From Terriglobales bacterium (GTDB lineage Bacteria; Acidobacteriota; Terriglobia; Terriglobales; Acidobacteriaceae), in assembly GCA_030038475.1 (NCBI GenBank), contig JASHOU010000214.1:1-51759 (forward strand): a stretch of DNA of 51,759 nucleotides, written 5' to 3'. The stretch's first letter is position 1, and each line of letters begins with the position of its first letter. The notes beneath the pieces are model-generated. The model made no database searches. It saw only the letters and a program-made list of their open reading frames with translations, and was not told where the DNA came from. Positions 8,181-17,190 of the stretch are shown piece after piece. The position numbers and the translations under genes are program-made.

Positions 8181-8303
8181 GAGCTGCGAGCTTCGGGCTG
8201 CGAGCTTCGAGCGAGCAACTGCAGATCCCTCGCTCCGCTCGGGATGACAATCCCTGAAATACAGGGCAGTACCTGACGGCTCGCAGCCCGAGGCTCGTAG
8301 CTC
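8181..8303. repeat. Word-repeat palindrome enclosing a GTCATCCC-type element
   Basis: Two 25-nt arms, 8181-8205 and 8279-8303, are inverted copies with 23 of 25 matches. They are built from the reiterated word GAGCTGCGAGC and its variants. They enclose 73 bp that include an element at 8226-8248 whose reverse complement matches 40705-40727 at 21 of 23 positions. The structure fills the gap between the convergent mqnD and M49-like genes, so it may also act as a two-way terminator. Confidence 0.65.
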
Positions 8304-8311
8304 CAAGCGCC

Positions 8312-10102
8312 CTACTTCACTCTCTCCTTAAACGAAAACACGGGATCGATATCCACCGGAACATCTGAAATCGCGTCGAGCGATGCCTTCAAATCCGCCG
8401 GCATACTGTCGTACTTCTTGAACCAGTTCTCCGCACGCGCGCGATCGCCCGTGGCCTCGATCTGCAGTAGTTCTTTAGTTAAATCGGCCATTGCGCCCGG
8501 CATCTGCGCGTAGTCGATGGCATAACGTCCATTGGTATCGCGGTGAATCGCGCCGCGCTCGGAGAGATAATTGAACTCCATCATCTCCGCCTGGCCATGC
8601 GCTTCGGCGATCCCGAATCGTACCGTGCGAAAAATTCCGCCCACGTACGAAGCGTAATATTCCTCAAGTTTTTCTTTTGGCAACGCGCCGTGATCCACCA
8701 GCCATTTCAAAGCGAACATTCCCGTCACGTCGGCCTTGGCTTCTTCCAGTCCACTGTACTGGTGGCCGATCGCTTCCCGAATATCCACTTTGCCGGCGGG
8801 TGTTCGCGAATACGCAGGACCAAGCCCGTGGCAAATCTCGTGCATGACGGTGCTCTGCAGATAGCCTTCCCCAGAAACCTTGGCTGCCTGTTCGGGCACC
8901 ATGAGCTTGCGCGCGACCGGCAGGATGATGTAGTTCACGCGCGCGTCCATAAAATTCTTGAAGAAAAGTTTCTTGCTGCCTTTTTGCTCGTGCACGCGCG
9001 GATCGTTGGGCAGATTGTCCGCAACTGCCTGGTAGCCGTGGGTCAGGTCGCCCGCGCGAAATGGCGCGTCCATCACCTCCATGGGCGTTTCCAATCCCTG
9101 TTTCGACGGACGGTCTTCTGGCGCGAGCGGGAGCGAGTCCTGAATTTGCGGCACATATTGCTGGAACAACTCCAGCTTCTTGCTCTCGCGTTCGTGGCGA
9201 ACCAGCACCGCCGCGCCGTACGAACCTTTCACGCCGAGCAGTCCATCGAGGTAGGTTTCGTAAGGCGCGAAGATGATGTCGAATTTCGGATTCTTCAATT
9301 CCAGCCACGCGATGTCGCTTGCGAAATAGTCGTCGCTGAGCAGCGCGTCGGCTCGCAATCGAAGAAACTTCGCAAACGCGGCATCGTCGCTCAGATCGGC
9401 CGCTGCGCGCAGAGCCTTCGCCGCCGGCTCAAGAAAGGAACGGAACGCAATTCGATACGGAACCGTCGCCAGCTTTCCTTCATCCCAGCGCACGATCGTG
9501 AACTGGTTGTAGATCGCGGCCTTTTGCTCGGGATGCTGTTGGACATACTGTTCCACCTGCTCGCGCGTCAGCTTCGCCGGATAGAATCCGCGTCCCGGCG
9601 GCATCGGCTCGGTTCCGACGAACGGCTTGTTGTTGTCGATCAGGTCGAAGTGCGAGGCATTGATCCACAAATAGCGCCGCAGTTCCACATCGCGCCGGTT
9701 CTGACTTGAGGCGAGCGATTGGTACAGGGTCAAGGCATCGGGATCGCTCTGCCGCCAATAGATGCTTTCCAGGTAGCCGCAGGCCTCCACCAGTTTCCGC
9801 ACGAGTTTCTGGTCGCGAAGGCTCAGATCCGTTGTCCGAAAAGGCATTTGTACGCGCCGGAACTTCGCCAAGCGCTCGGCGAGATCGGGAACAACCTTCA
9901 GGTTTGCCGGGGCGCCGCTCGCGGCCGCGGAACCGGTCATTGTTCCTGTTCCTGTTCTTGTTTTTGTTGTTTTCTGTTGGGCTGCGCCAAGGGTTGTCAT
10001 CAGGATCACGAAAAGCAAAAGCGGTCTGTAATTCGTGAGAATCGTTGTTGAAAATGTTGTAAAAGAGCGCGCTAAAAAGGTTTCAACTCCCCCATTGGTC
10101 AT
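8312..10102 (-). CDS. M49-like zinc peptidase (dipeptidyl-peptidase III-like), secreted
   Basis: The 596-residue protein resembles the short bacterial relatives of dipeptidyl-peptidase III. Zinc-binding residues appear in HEICHGLGP (about 420-428) and in LEEAKADVTGMFALKWL (about 450-466), which give the HExxH and ExxxAD-type ligands of the M49 superfamily. The middle region FDIIFAPYETYLDGLLGVKG and the stretch DARVNYIILPVARKL are also typical. A hydrophobic stretch, LLLFVILMTTLGAAQQ, at about residues 28-43 suggests export, followed by a Thr/Lys/Gly-rich linker. The exact start is uncertain because no strong ribosome-binding site is seen. Its substrate may be oligopeptides, and the enzyme class is inferred. 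Confidence 0.75.
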   Translation of the reverse strand: MTNGGVETFLARSFTTFSTTILTNYRPLLLFVILMTTLGAAQQKTTKTRTGTGTMTGSAAASGAPANLKVVPDLAERLAKFRRVQMPFRTTDLSLRDQKLVRKLVEACGYLESIYWRQSDPDALTLYQSLASSQNRRDVELRRYLWINASHFDLIDNNKPFVGTEPMPPGRGFYPAKLTREQVEQYVQQHPEQKAAIYNQFTIVRWDEGKLATVPYRIAFRSFLEPAAKALRAAADLSDDAAFAKFLRLRADALLSDDYFASDIAWLELKNPKFDIIFAPYETYLDGLLGVKGSYGAAVLVRHERESKKLELFQQYVPQIQDSLPLAPEDRPSKQGLETPMEVMDAPFRAGDLTHGYQAVADNLPNDPRVHEQKGSKKLFFKNFMDARVNYIILPVARKLMVPEQAAKVSGEGYLQSTVMHEICHGLGPAYSRTPAGKVDIREAIGHQYSGLEEAKADVTGMFALKWLVDHGALPKEKLEEYYASYVGGIFRTVRFGIAEAHGQAEMMEFNYLSERGAIHRDTNGRYAIDYAQMPGAMADLTKELLQIEATGDRARAENWFKKYDSMPADLKASLDAISDVPVDIDPVFSFKERVK

Positions 10103-10157
10103 ATCTCAAGAAGTCTATCAGAGCCGGGAATCTGCCCCGAACCGTTATCATGAATTC

Positions 10158-10862
10158 ATGCCGGGAGAGAACGGAGCCCAGACGCTGCTGATCGATGCTG
10201 ATGACACGCTCTGGGAAAACAACATTTATTTTGAACGGGCGATCGCCAACTTCATCTCGTTCCTGAACCATCGCGAATACTCGCCTGAAATGGTTCGACT
10301 GGTGCTGAACGATGTGGAGCGCGAATCCATCGTCACGCACGGCTACGGCTTGCACAGCTTCGCCCACTCGCTGGTCGAAACTTTCGAGAAGCTTTCCGTC
10401 GACCCAGTCACGCCTGAGCTGCACGAACGCATACGGAGTTTCGCGCACCAGATTGCCGATCATCCCATCGAGATTCTACCCGGCGTGCCCGAGACGCTGC
10501 AGTATCTGGGTGAACGTCATCATCTGATCATGATGACCAAGGGGAACCCAGCCGAACAATCGGGAAAAGTCGAGCGTTCGGGACTGAAGGAATATTTTTC
10601 CGCCGTCGAGATTGTAGCCGAGAAAGACGCATCGACCTACCGGTTGGCGGTTGCCAAATACGTGCTGCGCACCGACAACACCTGGATGGTCGGCAACAGT
10701 CCCAAGTCCGATATCAACCCCGCGCTTGCCGCCGGTCTTCATGCCGTCTTCGTTCCCCACGGCCAGACCTGGATCCTGGAGCATGAGGAGGTTGCGGCTG
10801 CTCCTGAGGCACAACGTTTGCTGGTGGTGGATCGTTTCGCCGACCTTCGAAAACACTTTTAG
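10158..10862 (+). CDS. HAD-superfamily hydrolase
   Basis: This 234-residue cytoplasmic phosphatase-like protein has the complete HAD motif set. Motif I is LLIDADDTLWENN (nucleophile Asp), motif II is MMTKGNP, and motif IV is VGNSPKSDINPA. The cap region lies between motifs I and II. I start at ATG 10158, which places motif I about 11 residues in, as is usual. Longer upstream codons overlap the divergent M49-like gene. The substrate is unknown; phosphoglycolate phosphatase-like or nucleotidase-like activity is possible. Confidence 0.85.
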   Translation: MPGENGAQTLLIDADDTLWENNIYFERAIANFISFLNHREYSPEMVRLVLNDVERESIVTHGYGLHSFAHSLVETFEKLSVDPVTPELHERIRSFAHQIADHPIEILPGVPETLQYLGERHHLIMMTKGNPAEQSGKVERSGLKEYFSAVEIVAEKDASTYRLAVAKYVLRTDNTWMVGNSPKSDINPALAAGLHAVFVPHGQTWILEHEEVAAAPEAQRLLVVDRFADLRKHF

Positions 10863-10901
10863 GTAACTATCTACGACCTGGCCGAAGTTACTCCACAAAA
10901 A

Positions 10902-10935
10902 TGCCCTTGTATCTCAGATAAGAGATGCAAGGGCA
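10902..10935. terminator. Intrinsic terminator between convergent genes
   Basis: TGCCCTTG at 10902-10909 pairs with CAAGGGCA at 10928-10935, and an inner ATCT/AGAT extends the stem. On the minus strand the stem is followed by TTTTTG, making a good rho-independent terminator for the Kelch-protein gene. It could also stop transcription of the HAD gene from the other side. Confidence 0.7.
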
Positions 10936-10965
10936 GTTCGTAGAATCACGATAAAGTCGGTTGGA

Positions 10966-12471
10966 TTACTGAACAGTAATATCAACCGGATTCGATGGAA
11001 TTCCGTTGGCGATAACGACCAGCGTGCTTGCGCCGGTTTCTATCGTTGTCGGTACGTCGAAGTTCGTCGAAACCGTCGCTGTGCCAGTGGCCACGCCCAT
11101 TGAGCTGTGGTTGTGGGTTCTGGCGTAGAAGACGTGGCCTGTGCCGGTGTTGGTTATCTGCACAAGAGGATAGTTGGTCGCGAACTGGAATTCGTCTCCG
11201 AAAGAGCCCGCCTGCGACAAGCCGTTGAATTGCGTGCCCGAGATCTGGTAAGTCGATCCCGGAGTTACCGACGATGGATAACTGGAAATCGTCGGTTGCC
11301 ACGAGCTTTGGTAAGTGCCCGACGAAGTGTAAACTTCCGTTGTTCCGCCGCCAACTAACACTTGGCCGTTCGGCAGTATCATCAGACTTCCCGGTGTAAA
11401 CGCTGAGGTGGTAAAGGTCGATCCGTTCCATAGGTAACCCTCGCCCGAATCGCCCTCTACGAGCACGTCGCCATTGGTCAGCAGCACGGCGAATGAGTCA
11501 CCGGCGTTGTCGCCATTGGGGAAGGTTGGACCCGCCGTCCATCCGCCTTCAAGAGAGTTATAAATGGCAGTGTTCCCGGGGCCGTTATCCTTCGAGTACG
11601 ATCCGGTGTAGAAGACCGTGCCGTCGGGACGCAGAATTGCTGGCCCAATTTCTCCAGGCGGGTAGTAGCAGAGTTTTCCGCCAGGGCCATAGTTAATGCA
11701 ACCGTAGGGGGATGGCGAATGCAAATCTACGATCGTGCTGCCCGCCGATGTCCATTCCGGTTTCTTTGCTGTCGCATCGTAGATCTCGGAGTTTGGAGCA
11801 TCTTTCACGTCCGCCGTCAGAACCGAACCATTGGCCAACAGGGTCCATCCTTCCTCGGCGTCAAAGTCGGCCTTGCCCTTGTCGGGCATCGATTTCCACT
11901 CCATAGTGGTCGGGTTGAGCTCACGATCTTGCTTTGTAAGTTTATTTCCGATCAAATAATCGCCGTTTGCAAGCACGGTCGATGGTGAGTCGCCAATATA
12001 GTTCCAGCCTTTCGGCGGCGTCACGGTGGTCCAAGTGTTGGTGGTGGGCTGATAGACGGCGCCCTGGTTGGTAAGGGTGAATTCGGCGCCGCAGCCAGAG
12101 TACTCACCGCCCTCAATCAGCAGGCGTCCATCAGCCAAGACCGCTGAAGCTGTGGCGTACGGCGCATATCCGGCGGGAAGACTGGCGAGTTGCGTCCAGG
12201 TACCGTTGACGTAGCTGCCGTTGATGTCGGGTGTGAGCTGCCAGAAATCGGAGCAGTTGCCGCCTTGGACCATCACGGTGCCATCGGTCAATTGGAAGCT
12301 GTAAATGATTCCATCCGGCGGTTGATTCTTGAGCGGGGTTAACGTCTGTGCCAGCGCAAGGCCGGAGACGACGAGCAAAACCATAACTACTGAGAGAATA
12401 AACTTCTTGAACAAGAGGCACGACCTTTCTGTGGACACAGAACTTTCCCAATGAACTGAACTGCTGAACAT
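10966..12471 (-). CDS. Secreted Kelch-repeat protein with galactose-oxidase-like C-terminal domain
   Basis: The 501-residue protein has a signal segment (FILSVVMVLLVVSGLALAQ, about residues 23-41), then repeated Kelch-type blades such as DGRLLIEGGEYSG, NGSVLTAD, DGTVFYTGSYS and NGQVLVGGGT. It ends with an Ig-like domain (from about residue 390) of the type that closes galactose oxidase-like propellers. I do not see the Tyr-Cys copper radical site, so oxidase activity is not claimed. ATG 12471 has a perfect AGGAGG at 12480-12485, 8 nt upstream. It is transcribed alone, towards the terminator at 10902-10935. A cell-surface or periplasmic binding role is inferred. Confidence 0.75.
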   Translation of the reverse strand: MFSSSVHWESSVSTERSCLLFKKFILSVVMVLLVVSGLALAQTLTPLKNQPPDGIIYSFQLTDGTVMVQGGNCSDFWQLTPDINGSYVNGTWTQLASLPAGYAPYATASAVLADGRLLIEGGEYSGCGAEFTLTNQGAVYQPTTNTWTTVTPPKGWNYIGDSPSTVLANGDYLIGNKLTKQDRELNPTTMEWKSMPDKGKADFDAEEGWTLLANGSVLTADVKDAPNSEIYDATAKKPEWTSAGSTIVDLHSPSPYGCINYGPGGKLCYYPPGEIGPAILRPDGTVFYTGSYSKDNGPGNTAIYNSLEGGWTAGPTFPNGDNAGDSFAVLLTNGDVLVEGDSGEGYLWNGSTFTTSAFTPGSLMILPNGQVLVGGGTTEVYTSSGTYQSSWQPTISSYPSSVTPGSTYQISGTQFNGLSQAGSFGDEFQFATNYPLVQITNTGTGHVFYARTHNHSSMGVATGTATVSTNFDVPTTIETGASTLVVIANGIPSNPVDITVQ

Positions 12472-12617
12472 TTTGCAATCCTCCTGGGGGCGGTAGGCGC
12501 AGGCGCACCATCATAGCAAAAGACGATTCAATTTGATAGGCGATTGCGGACAGGGGCGTGTGGATTGTTATGTAGGGGGCAGGCCGATTCGCGATCTCGG
12601 TCAACGCCAAAAGACAC

Positions 12618-12653
12618 AAGCCGGGAAACCGGAATTACTTCCGGTCCCGGCTT
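12618..12653 (-). terminator. Rho-independent terminator of the M48 protease gene
   Basis: AAGCCGGGA at 12618-12626 pairs with TCCCGGCTT at 12645-12653, with inner CCGGAA/TTCCGG pairing. On the minus strand it lies 27 bp after the protease stop and is followed by CTTTTGG, a modest T-run. Confidence 0.7.
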
Positions 12654-12679
12654 GCGCTTCTATCAACTTGTGCGACGCC

Positions 12680-14512
12680 TCAGTTGGTCTGGTCAGGGCT
12701 GGCGTTGGCTGTGGTGGTAGGGGTTGTCGCCGGCGCCGCCGCGGTGGTGGTTGCGGAAGCGTTGGCAGCGTTGTAGCGCGAAAGCCTCGGGTAGAACGGA
12801 GTCACTTCAAACGGCATTTTGTCGCGTGCCGAAGTGATCGCAACCGGTTGCGCTTTGACGATCTCCACTTTGTCATCCCAGGGGTTCAGCTTGACGCGTC
12901 CGCCGAGCGGCAGCGCGGCAATCTGATCCAGTTTGTTCCAGTCGAGCGCCGGCGCCGAGGTGGCAAGCGAGGCCATGCGGGTCACGGTTCCGTTATCCGC
13001 AATGTTATTGCCGAGGTGCGCCTGCAGCAGAGCGCTCAATTGCGGGGCCCGCTGCTGCAGCGCTTTGATGAAAAGCCCGGCCGATTCCAGTTTTTGTGCG
13101 TAGGGCGAGTTCTTCAGCAGCTCGACGGCTTTCTTGTCGGCCGCCGTTTCCTCTTCGGGAATGTGCTTGAATCCCAGGTTCTGGTACGTTCCCTCGTCGG
13201 AGAACAACATGCGGTCGTTGAAGGCGTACTGGCTTCCCAGGTTGTGGCCAAGAACAATGTGTGCCAGTTCGTGCGAAAGCACCATCGCCAGGCTGGCTTC
13301 ATCGGGAAGTACGTCGATCAACCCGCGGCTCACCACGATGGTGTTGCCGACGCTGAAGGTCTCAAGCGGCGAAGTGGTCAGCACCCGCGTCCGGACCGGC
13401 CGCGGCAGTTCGATATTGTTGGTGATCTCCAGGTTATTCACCACGGTTTGCAGAATCTTGTCGACATCGCCTTCGGGCGCCAGCAATCCGGCGCGTTCCA
13501 GCCGTTCGACCACGTTGTCTTCCGCCTGCTGCTGCCATTCGCGCTCGGCGGCCAGCGGAGTCGCATCCTGCGCCGTCGGCGTGTCATCTTTCACGCTGTC
13601 CACGCGGATGTTGGTGAGTTCGTCATTCGCAGTCGCGGTCTTCAGGTTATATCCCCACATGCGTGTCTGTGCCTTGAACGCAATTTTGTTCTTGGCTCCG
13701 GCGGTAAAATCGCCTTCCTCGCTGTAGATGTAAGCAGGGATCCAGTAACCCGGAATCAGATTGAGCCGCCAGCTGTCCATGTGGAAGTAATAGTTGTTCC
13801 GCGAAGGCCGCGCATACGTTCCGTTCAGCCGCACGATATTGAAGTCCTGATCATCAACCCAGATGCGGCCAAGGAATCGTCCGCGCCCCGCGTCTTTTTT
13901 GGGCGTGATATCAAACACCAGGCAGCGCACGTCTCCCAGGAACTCGCGTCGCGCATAATGAAAATCGTAATGCTGGCGGTCGAAGTCGTTGCGATCGGCA
14001 AAGATCATCCACGAAAAACCCAGGGGCTGGTACTGGAATTTGAACTTGCTCGTGAACTCGCCGAGCAAATGCTTTTCCATGCTCTCGCTTTTGTCTTTAC
14101 CTTTGCCTTCGAGATAGTCGCTGCGATCGATCGATTGGCTCAGATCCATGCGTCCCAGAAAATAGTGATCGTCCTGCGGAATCGGCCCCAGTTGCGGATC
14201 CTGTGTCAGGTTTTGCAGATAGGTCTCGACCACCGGTGTGCGCGGAGACAAGAACTTGATCAGTTCCTTCTCGCGCAGGATCACGCGGTCTACGACCTGA
14301 TCCATTGTGGTCGGCGGCGCGAGGTTCACCGGCGCTGGCTGCGACTGGGCGGACTGCGACTGGGCTGACTGCGCCGAGACCGTCTGCGCGCTCTGCGCCG
14401 CGGACGCCGGCTGCTGAGCCACTGCCGTCATGCTCAGCGCGAGCAGAGCCAACGCCATCCAGTTCATATTGCCGATTGCTTCACGCATAACTTTCTGCAT
14501 AACTCTCCCCAT
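12680..14512 (-). CDS. M48-family zinc metalloprotease, secreted
   Basis: The product of about 610 residues carries an export signal (NWMALALLALSMTAVAQQ) followed by an Ala/Gln/Ser-rich linker, a long N-terminal domain of about 300 residues, and an M48 peptidase core with the zinc motif LSHELAHIVLGHN (HExxH at about 413-417). The third ligand is probably the Glu in HIPEEETAADKKAVELL. Several nearby ATG codons (14512, 14500, 14488) follow one another, each after a GA-rich stretch; 14512 is preferred because it has GGAG upstream and clears the preceding gene. It follows the TonB-type gene by 19 bp and probably shares its transcript. A role in envelope protein quality control is inferred from BepA-like relatives. 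Confidence 0.8.
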   Translation of the reverse strand: MGRVMQKVMREAIGNMNWMALALLALSMTAVAQQPASAAQSAQTVSAQSAQSQSAQSQPAPVNLAPPTTMDQVVDRVILREKELIKFLSPRTPVVETYLQNLTQDPQLGPIPQDDHYFLGRMDLSQSIDRSDYLEGKGKDKSESMEKHLLGEFTSKFKFQYQPLGFSWMIFADRNDFDRQHYDFHYARREFLGDVRCLVFDITPKKDAGRGRFLGRIWVDDQDFNIVRLNGTYARPSRNNYYFHMDSWRLNLIPGYWIPAYIYSEEGDFTAGAKNKIAFKAQTRMWGYNLKTATANDELTNIRVDSVKDDTPTAQDATPLAAEREWQQQAEDNVVERLERAGLLAPEGDVDKILQTVVNNLEITNNIELPRPVRTRVLTTSPLETFSVGNTIVVSRGLIDVLPDEASLAMVLSHELAHIVLGHNLGSQYAFNDRMLFSDEGTYQNLGFKHIPEEETAADKKAVELLKNSPYAQKLESAGLFIKALQQRAPQLSALLQAHLGNNIADNGTVTRMASLATSAPALDWNKLDQIAALPLGGRVKLNPWDDKVEIVKAQPVAITSARDKMPFEVTPFYPRLSRYNAANASATTTAAAPATTPTTTANASPDQTN

Positions 14513-14531
14513 AACTCTCGTCTCCAAAGTT

Positions 14532-15578
14532 TCAGTACGCCAGTTGAAATACCACGTGAACAATTGCCGTCGAGTCGATCGCCTGCCCGCTGCGCAGAGC
14601 CGGCTTGAAATGCATTTTGTTGGCGGCAGTTATCGCAGCTTCATCGAGTCCATGACCCAATCCACGCACCACACGGTTCACGTGAAGTTGCCCGTTCGCT
14701 CCAAACTGCACTTCCAGCAAAACTTCGCCTTCCAATTTCAGATTTCGCGCTTCCTCCGTGTAAATCGGATTCGGCTTGAAGGTGATCTCGACCGGCGTCG
14801 TCGCCGGTCCGCTATCCATGCGCTGAACATGAGGCGTGTTCTGCGCGACCTCCTGCGTGCCAAAGCCCGAAGTCTGCACGCCACGGCCATTGCCACGCCC
14901 GTCTCCGCGCCCCGGAGTTGCGACGCCCGTGCCGAAATCGGCGCTCGCTACCGTTCCCTTGATTCCTTTTGCTCCGCCTGATCCGTTGCCCTGGCCCGCG
15001 CCCACCGGCATGTCGAACGCACCCGAAGCGGATGCAATCAACTTGCCGTTTGGTTTGCTGTTATCGCTGGGCTTAAGACCATTGGGATCTCCGAAGCCGC
15101 CCGTCTGCACTTTCGAAATGGGAGCGTTCACCGTGGGCGTCGCCGAGCTTCCTTGAAAATCTCCGGTGTGAATCAGCACCGGACGCGCTCCACTGGTCTG
15201 CGTGAGCACCGCAGGCGCGAAGTTGTTCATGGTCACCTTGGGAGGTTCCACTTCCTGCGGCTGCGGCTTGGGCGCCCGGATTTCACGGGGCACAACTAAT
15301 TTCGGCGCCTCGAACACGGGCTCCGGAGGCAGCAACTTGGCGTGTAGCGGGTGTGTCTTAACGATTGGAATGTGCTCGGGCGTCAGCGACGGCCGAGGCA
15401 CGATCTCCGTGACGTGATAATTTCCCGTGATGAGTATCGTGTCGGGAAACAGAATCCCGAAACAGATCAGAAACAGAATCAGAGCGGTGACGATGCCGTA
15501 GCTGGTGGCAAACGTCCGCCAGTTCCATTTCTTCTCCGGCAAAAGGCCGAGTTGAAAGCCGCGATAGTACGTAGGCAT
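14532..15578 (-). CDS. TonB-family energy-transducer protein
   Basis: The 348-residue protein has a short cytoplasmic start (MPTYYRGFQLGLLP), one transmembrane helix (about residues 24-45), a proline-rich spacer with PKPQPQEVEPP, a glycine-rich stretch (GRGDGRGNGRG) and a C-terminal TonB domain with PIYTEEARNLKLEGEV and LDEAAITAANKMHFKPAL. TonB proteins link inner-membrane proton-motive energy to outer-membrane receptors. ATG 15578 has GGAG 6 nt upstream; the in-frame TTG at 15590 is weaker. No exbB, exbD or receptor gene is adjacent. The pairing with an M48 protease could reflect an envelope system, possibly BlaR-like signalling, but that is only conjecture. Confidence 0.85.
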   Translation of the reverse strand: MPTYYRGFQLGLLPEKKWNWRTFATSYGIVTALILFLICFGILFPDTILITGNYHVTEIVPRPSLTPEHIPIVKTHPLHAKLLPPEPVFEAPKLVVPREIRAPKPQPQEVEPPKVTMNNFAPAVLTQTSGARPVLIHTGDFQGSSATPTVNAPISKVQTGGFGDPNGLKPSDNSKPNGKLIASASGAFDMPVGAGQGNGSGGAKGIKGTVASADFGTGVATPGRGDGRGNGRGVQTSGFGTQEVAQNTPHVQRMDSGPATTPVEITFKPNPIYTEEARNLKLEGEVLLEVQFGANGQLHVNRVVRGLGHGLDEAAITAANKMHFKPALRSGQAIDSTAIVHVVFQLAY

Positions 15579-15780
15579 CCATGACTCCAAAAGGGAGGCC
15601 GGGCGCGGGGAGAGCGCTTGGCATTGGAGTCTTCACCTTATGGGAGAATGGGCAGGGGGTAAACGTGTCGCCTGCGCCTGTCCTTTGGTAACAATCTTTG
15701 GTATACGACTTGATAGCCGACGAGAAACGACAACTAGCAGGTGTTTCAGAAAGTGTAAGTCGCTTGGGATGAATAGAGTT

Positions 15781-17190
15781 TTAGATGCTGACTGTCGTAC
15801 GCCGCCGCCGCGCAAAATAGTAAAAGACCGGAACTCCCGCCAGAATTACGGCACATCCGCCAACGGAACTCTTCAGATTATCGGTAAACGTGTAATAAAG
15901 AAGCACCGCGGAAACTGCCACGAACAGCGCCGGAACTACTGGATATCCCCAGACGCGATAGGGCCTGTCGGCCAGCGGCTCGCGCCTGCGGAAAACGAAC
16001 ACCGTGCTGCCCGCGATCAGGTAGAAGAGCCACTCCGCGAAGATCGCCAGGGAGAAGAACTGGCGAAAACTGCCGCCGAGCACAAGCAGAATAACCGCCA
16101 GACTACACTGCGCCACAATCGCCACCGATGGCGTGCGAAAGCGCGGATGAACTTCAGCCATCGCCCGGAAAAAATACCCATCGCGCGCCATGGCAAAGGG
16201 CACGCGCGCGCCGCTCAGGATGGTTCCGTTCAACGTCACGAGCATCGAAACCGCCATGCCCGCCGACACCAGGCTCGCTCCCGCGCGTCCCAGCACCATC
16301 GCTACCGCGTCCGATGCCGGACGCTCCGAAGCCGCTACTGACGCGGCTGGCAGCACATATTGCACCGCCGCGTTCACCAGAATGTAGAGCCCGCCCACTG
16401 TCGCCACGCCCCAGATCAGCGACAGCGGCACATTGCGCTGCGGATCGCGGATCTCGCCCGCGACCATGTTCAGATCGTTCCAGCCGTCGTAGGCCCAAAG
16501 CGCGGCCACGAGCGCGGCGAAGAATCCAGCGATCCCACCTTTTGCTCCGGCGAATTCGGTGGCAAAATTCGCCCACGTTCCCCCGCGGTAGGAAAAGCCA
16601 ACCACCACAATTCCCAGTATGATGGCCACTTTCAGCAACGTGAACAGAAATTGAAATTCTCCGGCGCGCCGCACGCCGATGTAGTTCAGCCATGAAATCA
16701 GAAGCGTGGCCGCAATGGCGACCAGTTGCCCATAGTTGACGGTGAAGGAACCGACAGAAAAGCATGCTTGAGAGAAAAAAGAAAACACAGGGAAGGTTCC
16801 CAGAATGCGCACCAGGCCGGTGGTGATCGTGGCGATCGAAGCCGGCTTGGCGATCAAAAACCACGTCCACGAATATAAGAATCCGGCCAGCGGCCCGTAC
16901 GCGTCGCGCACATAGACGTACTCGCCGCCGGCTTGTGGCTTCATCGCGCCCAGTTCGGCATAAGTAATCGCGCCAAAAAACGAAAGCAAACCGCCAACGA
17001 TCCACGCGAGATAGACCAGCCGCGCCGATCCCACTGCCTGCATCATCTCGGTCGGCACCAGAAAAATTCCGCTTCCGATGATCGTTCCGACCACGACCGC
17101 GCCAGCGTGCGACAAACCGAGGTCGCGAGCCAGTTCGGGTTTGGCCGTCCCCATATATCCCTCTGTGCGTTCTGTGGTTCCAGTTTTCAT
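15781..17190 (-). CDS. APC-superfamily amino-acid permease
   Basis: The 469-residue inner-membrane protein has about twelve hydrophobic helices. Its N-terminus GTIIGSGIFLVPTEMM is the substrate-binding helix-1 signature of the amino acid/polyamine/organocation family, and GGEYVYVRDAYGPLAGF is the helix-3 region. The order of motifs fits the LAT-like branch (serine/threonine exchanger type). Its ATG overlaps the stop of the upstream sodium symporter gene by 4 nt (ATGA), so the two are translationally coupled. The 202 bp downstream, before the TonB-type gene, contain nothing I recognise. Substrate specificity cannot be read from sequence. Confidence 0.9.
   Translation of the reverse strand: MKTGTTERTEGYMGTAKPELARDLGLSHAGAVVVGTIIGSGIFLVPTEMMQAVGSARLVYLAWIVGGLLSFFGAITYAELGAMKPQAGGEYVYVRDAYGPLAGFLYSWTWFLIAKPASIATITTGLVRILGTFPVFSFFSQACFSVGSFTVNYGQLVAIAATLLISWLNYIGVRRAGEFQFLFTLLKVAIILGIVVVGFSYRGGTWANFATEFAGAKGGIAGFFAALVAALWAYDGWNDLNMVAGEIRDPQRNVPLSLIWGVATVGGLYILVNAAVQYVLPAASVAASERPASDAVAMVLGRAGASLVSAGMAVSMLVTLNGTILSGARVPFAMARDGYFFRAMAEVHPRFRTPSVAIVAQCSLAVILLVLGGSFRQFFSLAIFAEWLFYLIAGSTVFVFRRREPLADRPYRVWGYPVVPALFVAVSAVLLYYTFTDNLKSSVGGCAVILAGVPVFYYFARRRRTTVSI

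Noticed and set aside
8543-9709. A plus-strand frame of 388 codons opposite the M49-like gene
   Set aside because: It is a shadow of the peptidase coding strand, rich in Arg, His and Phe, with no start signal or motif.
12533-14368. A long plus-strand frame of 611 codons through the M48 gene
   Set aside because: It is antisense to the protease with its clear zinc motif, and its translation is Arg/Val/Gln-rich with no domain, typical of a shadow in GC-rich DNA.
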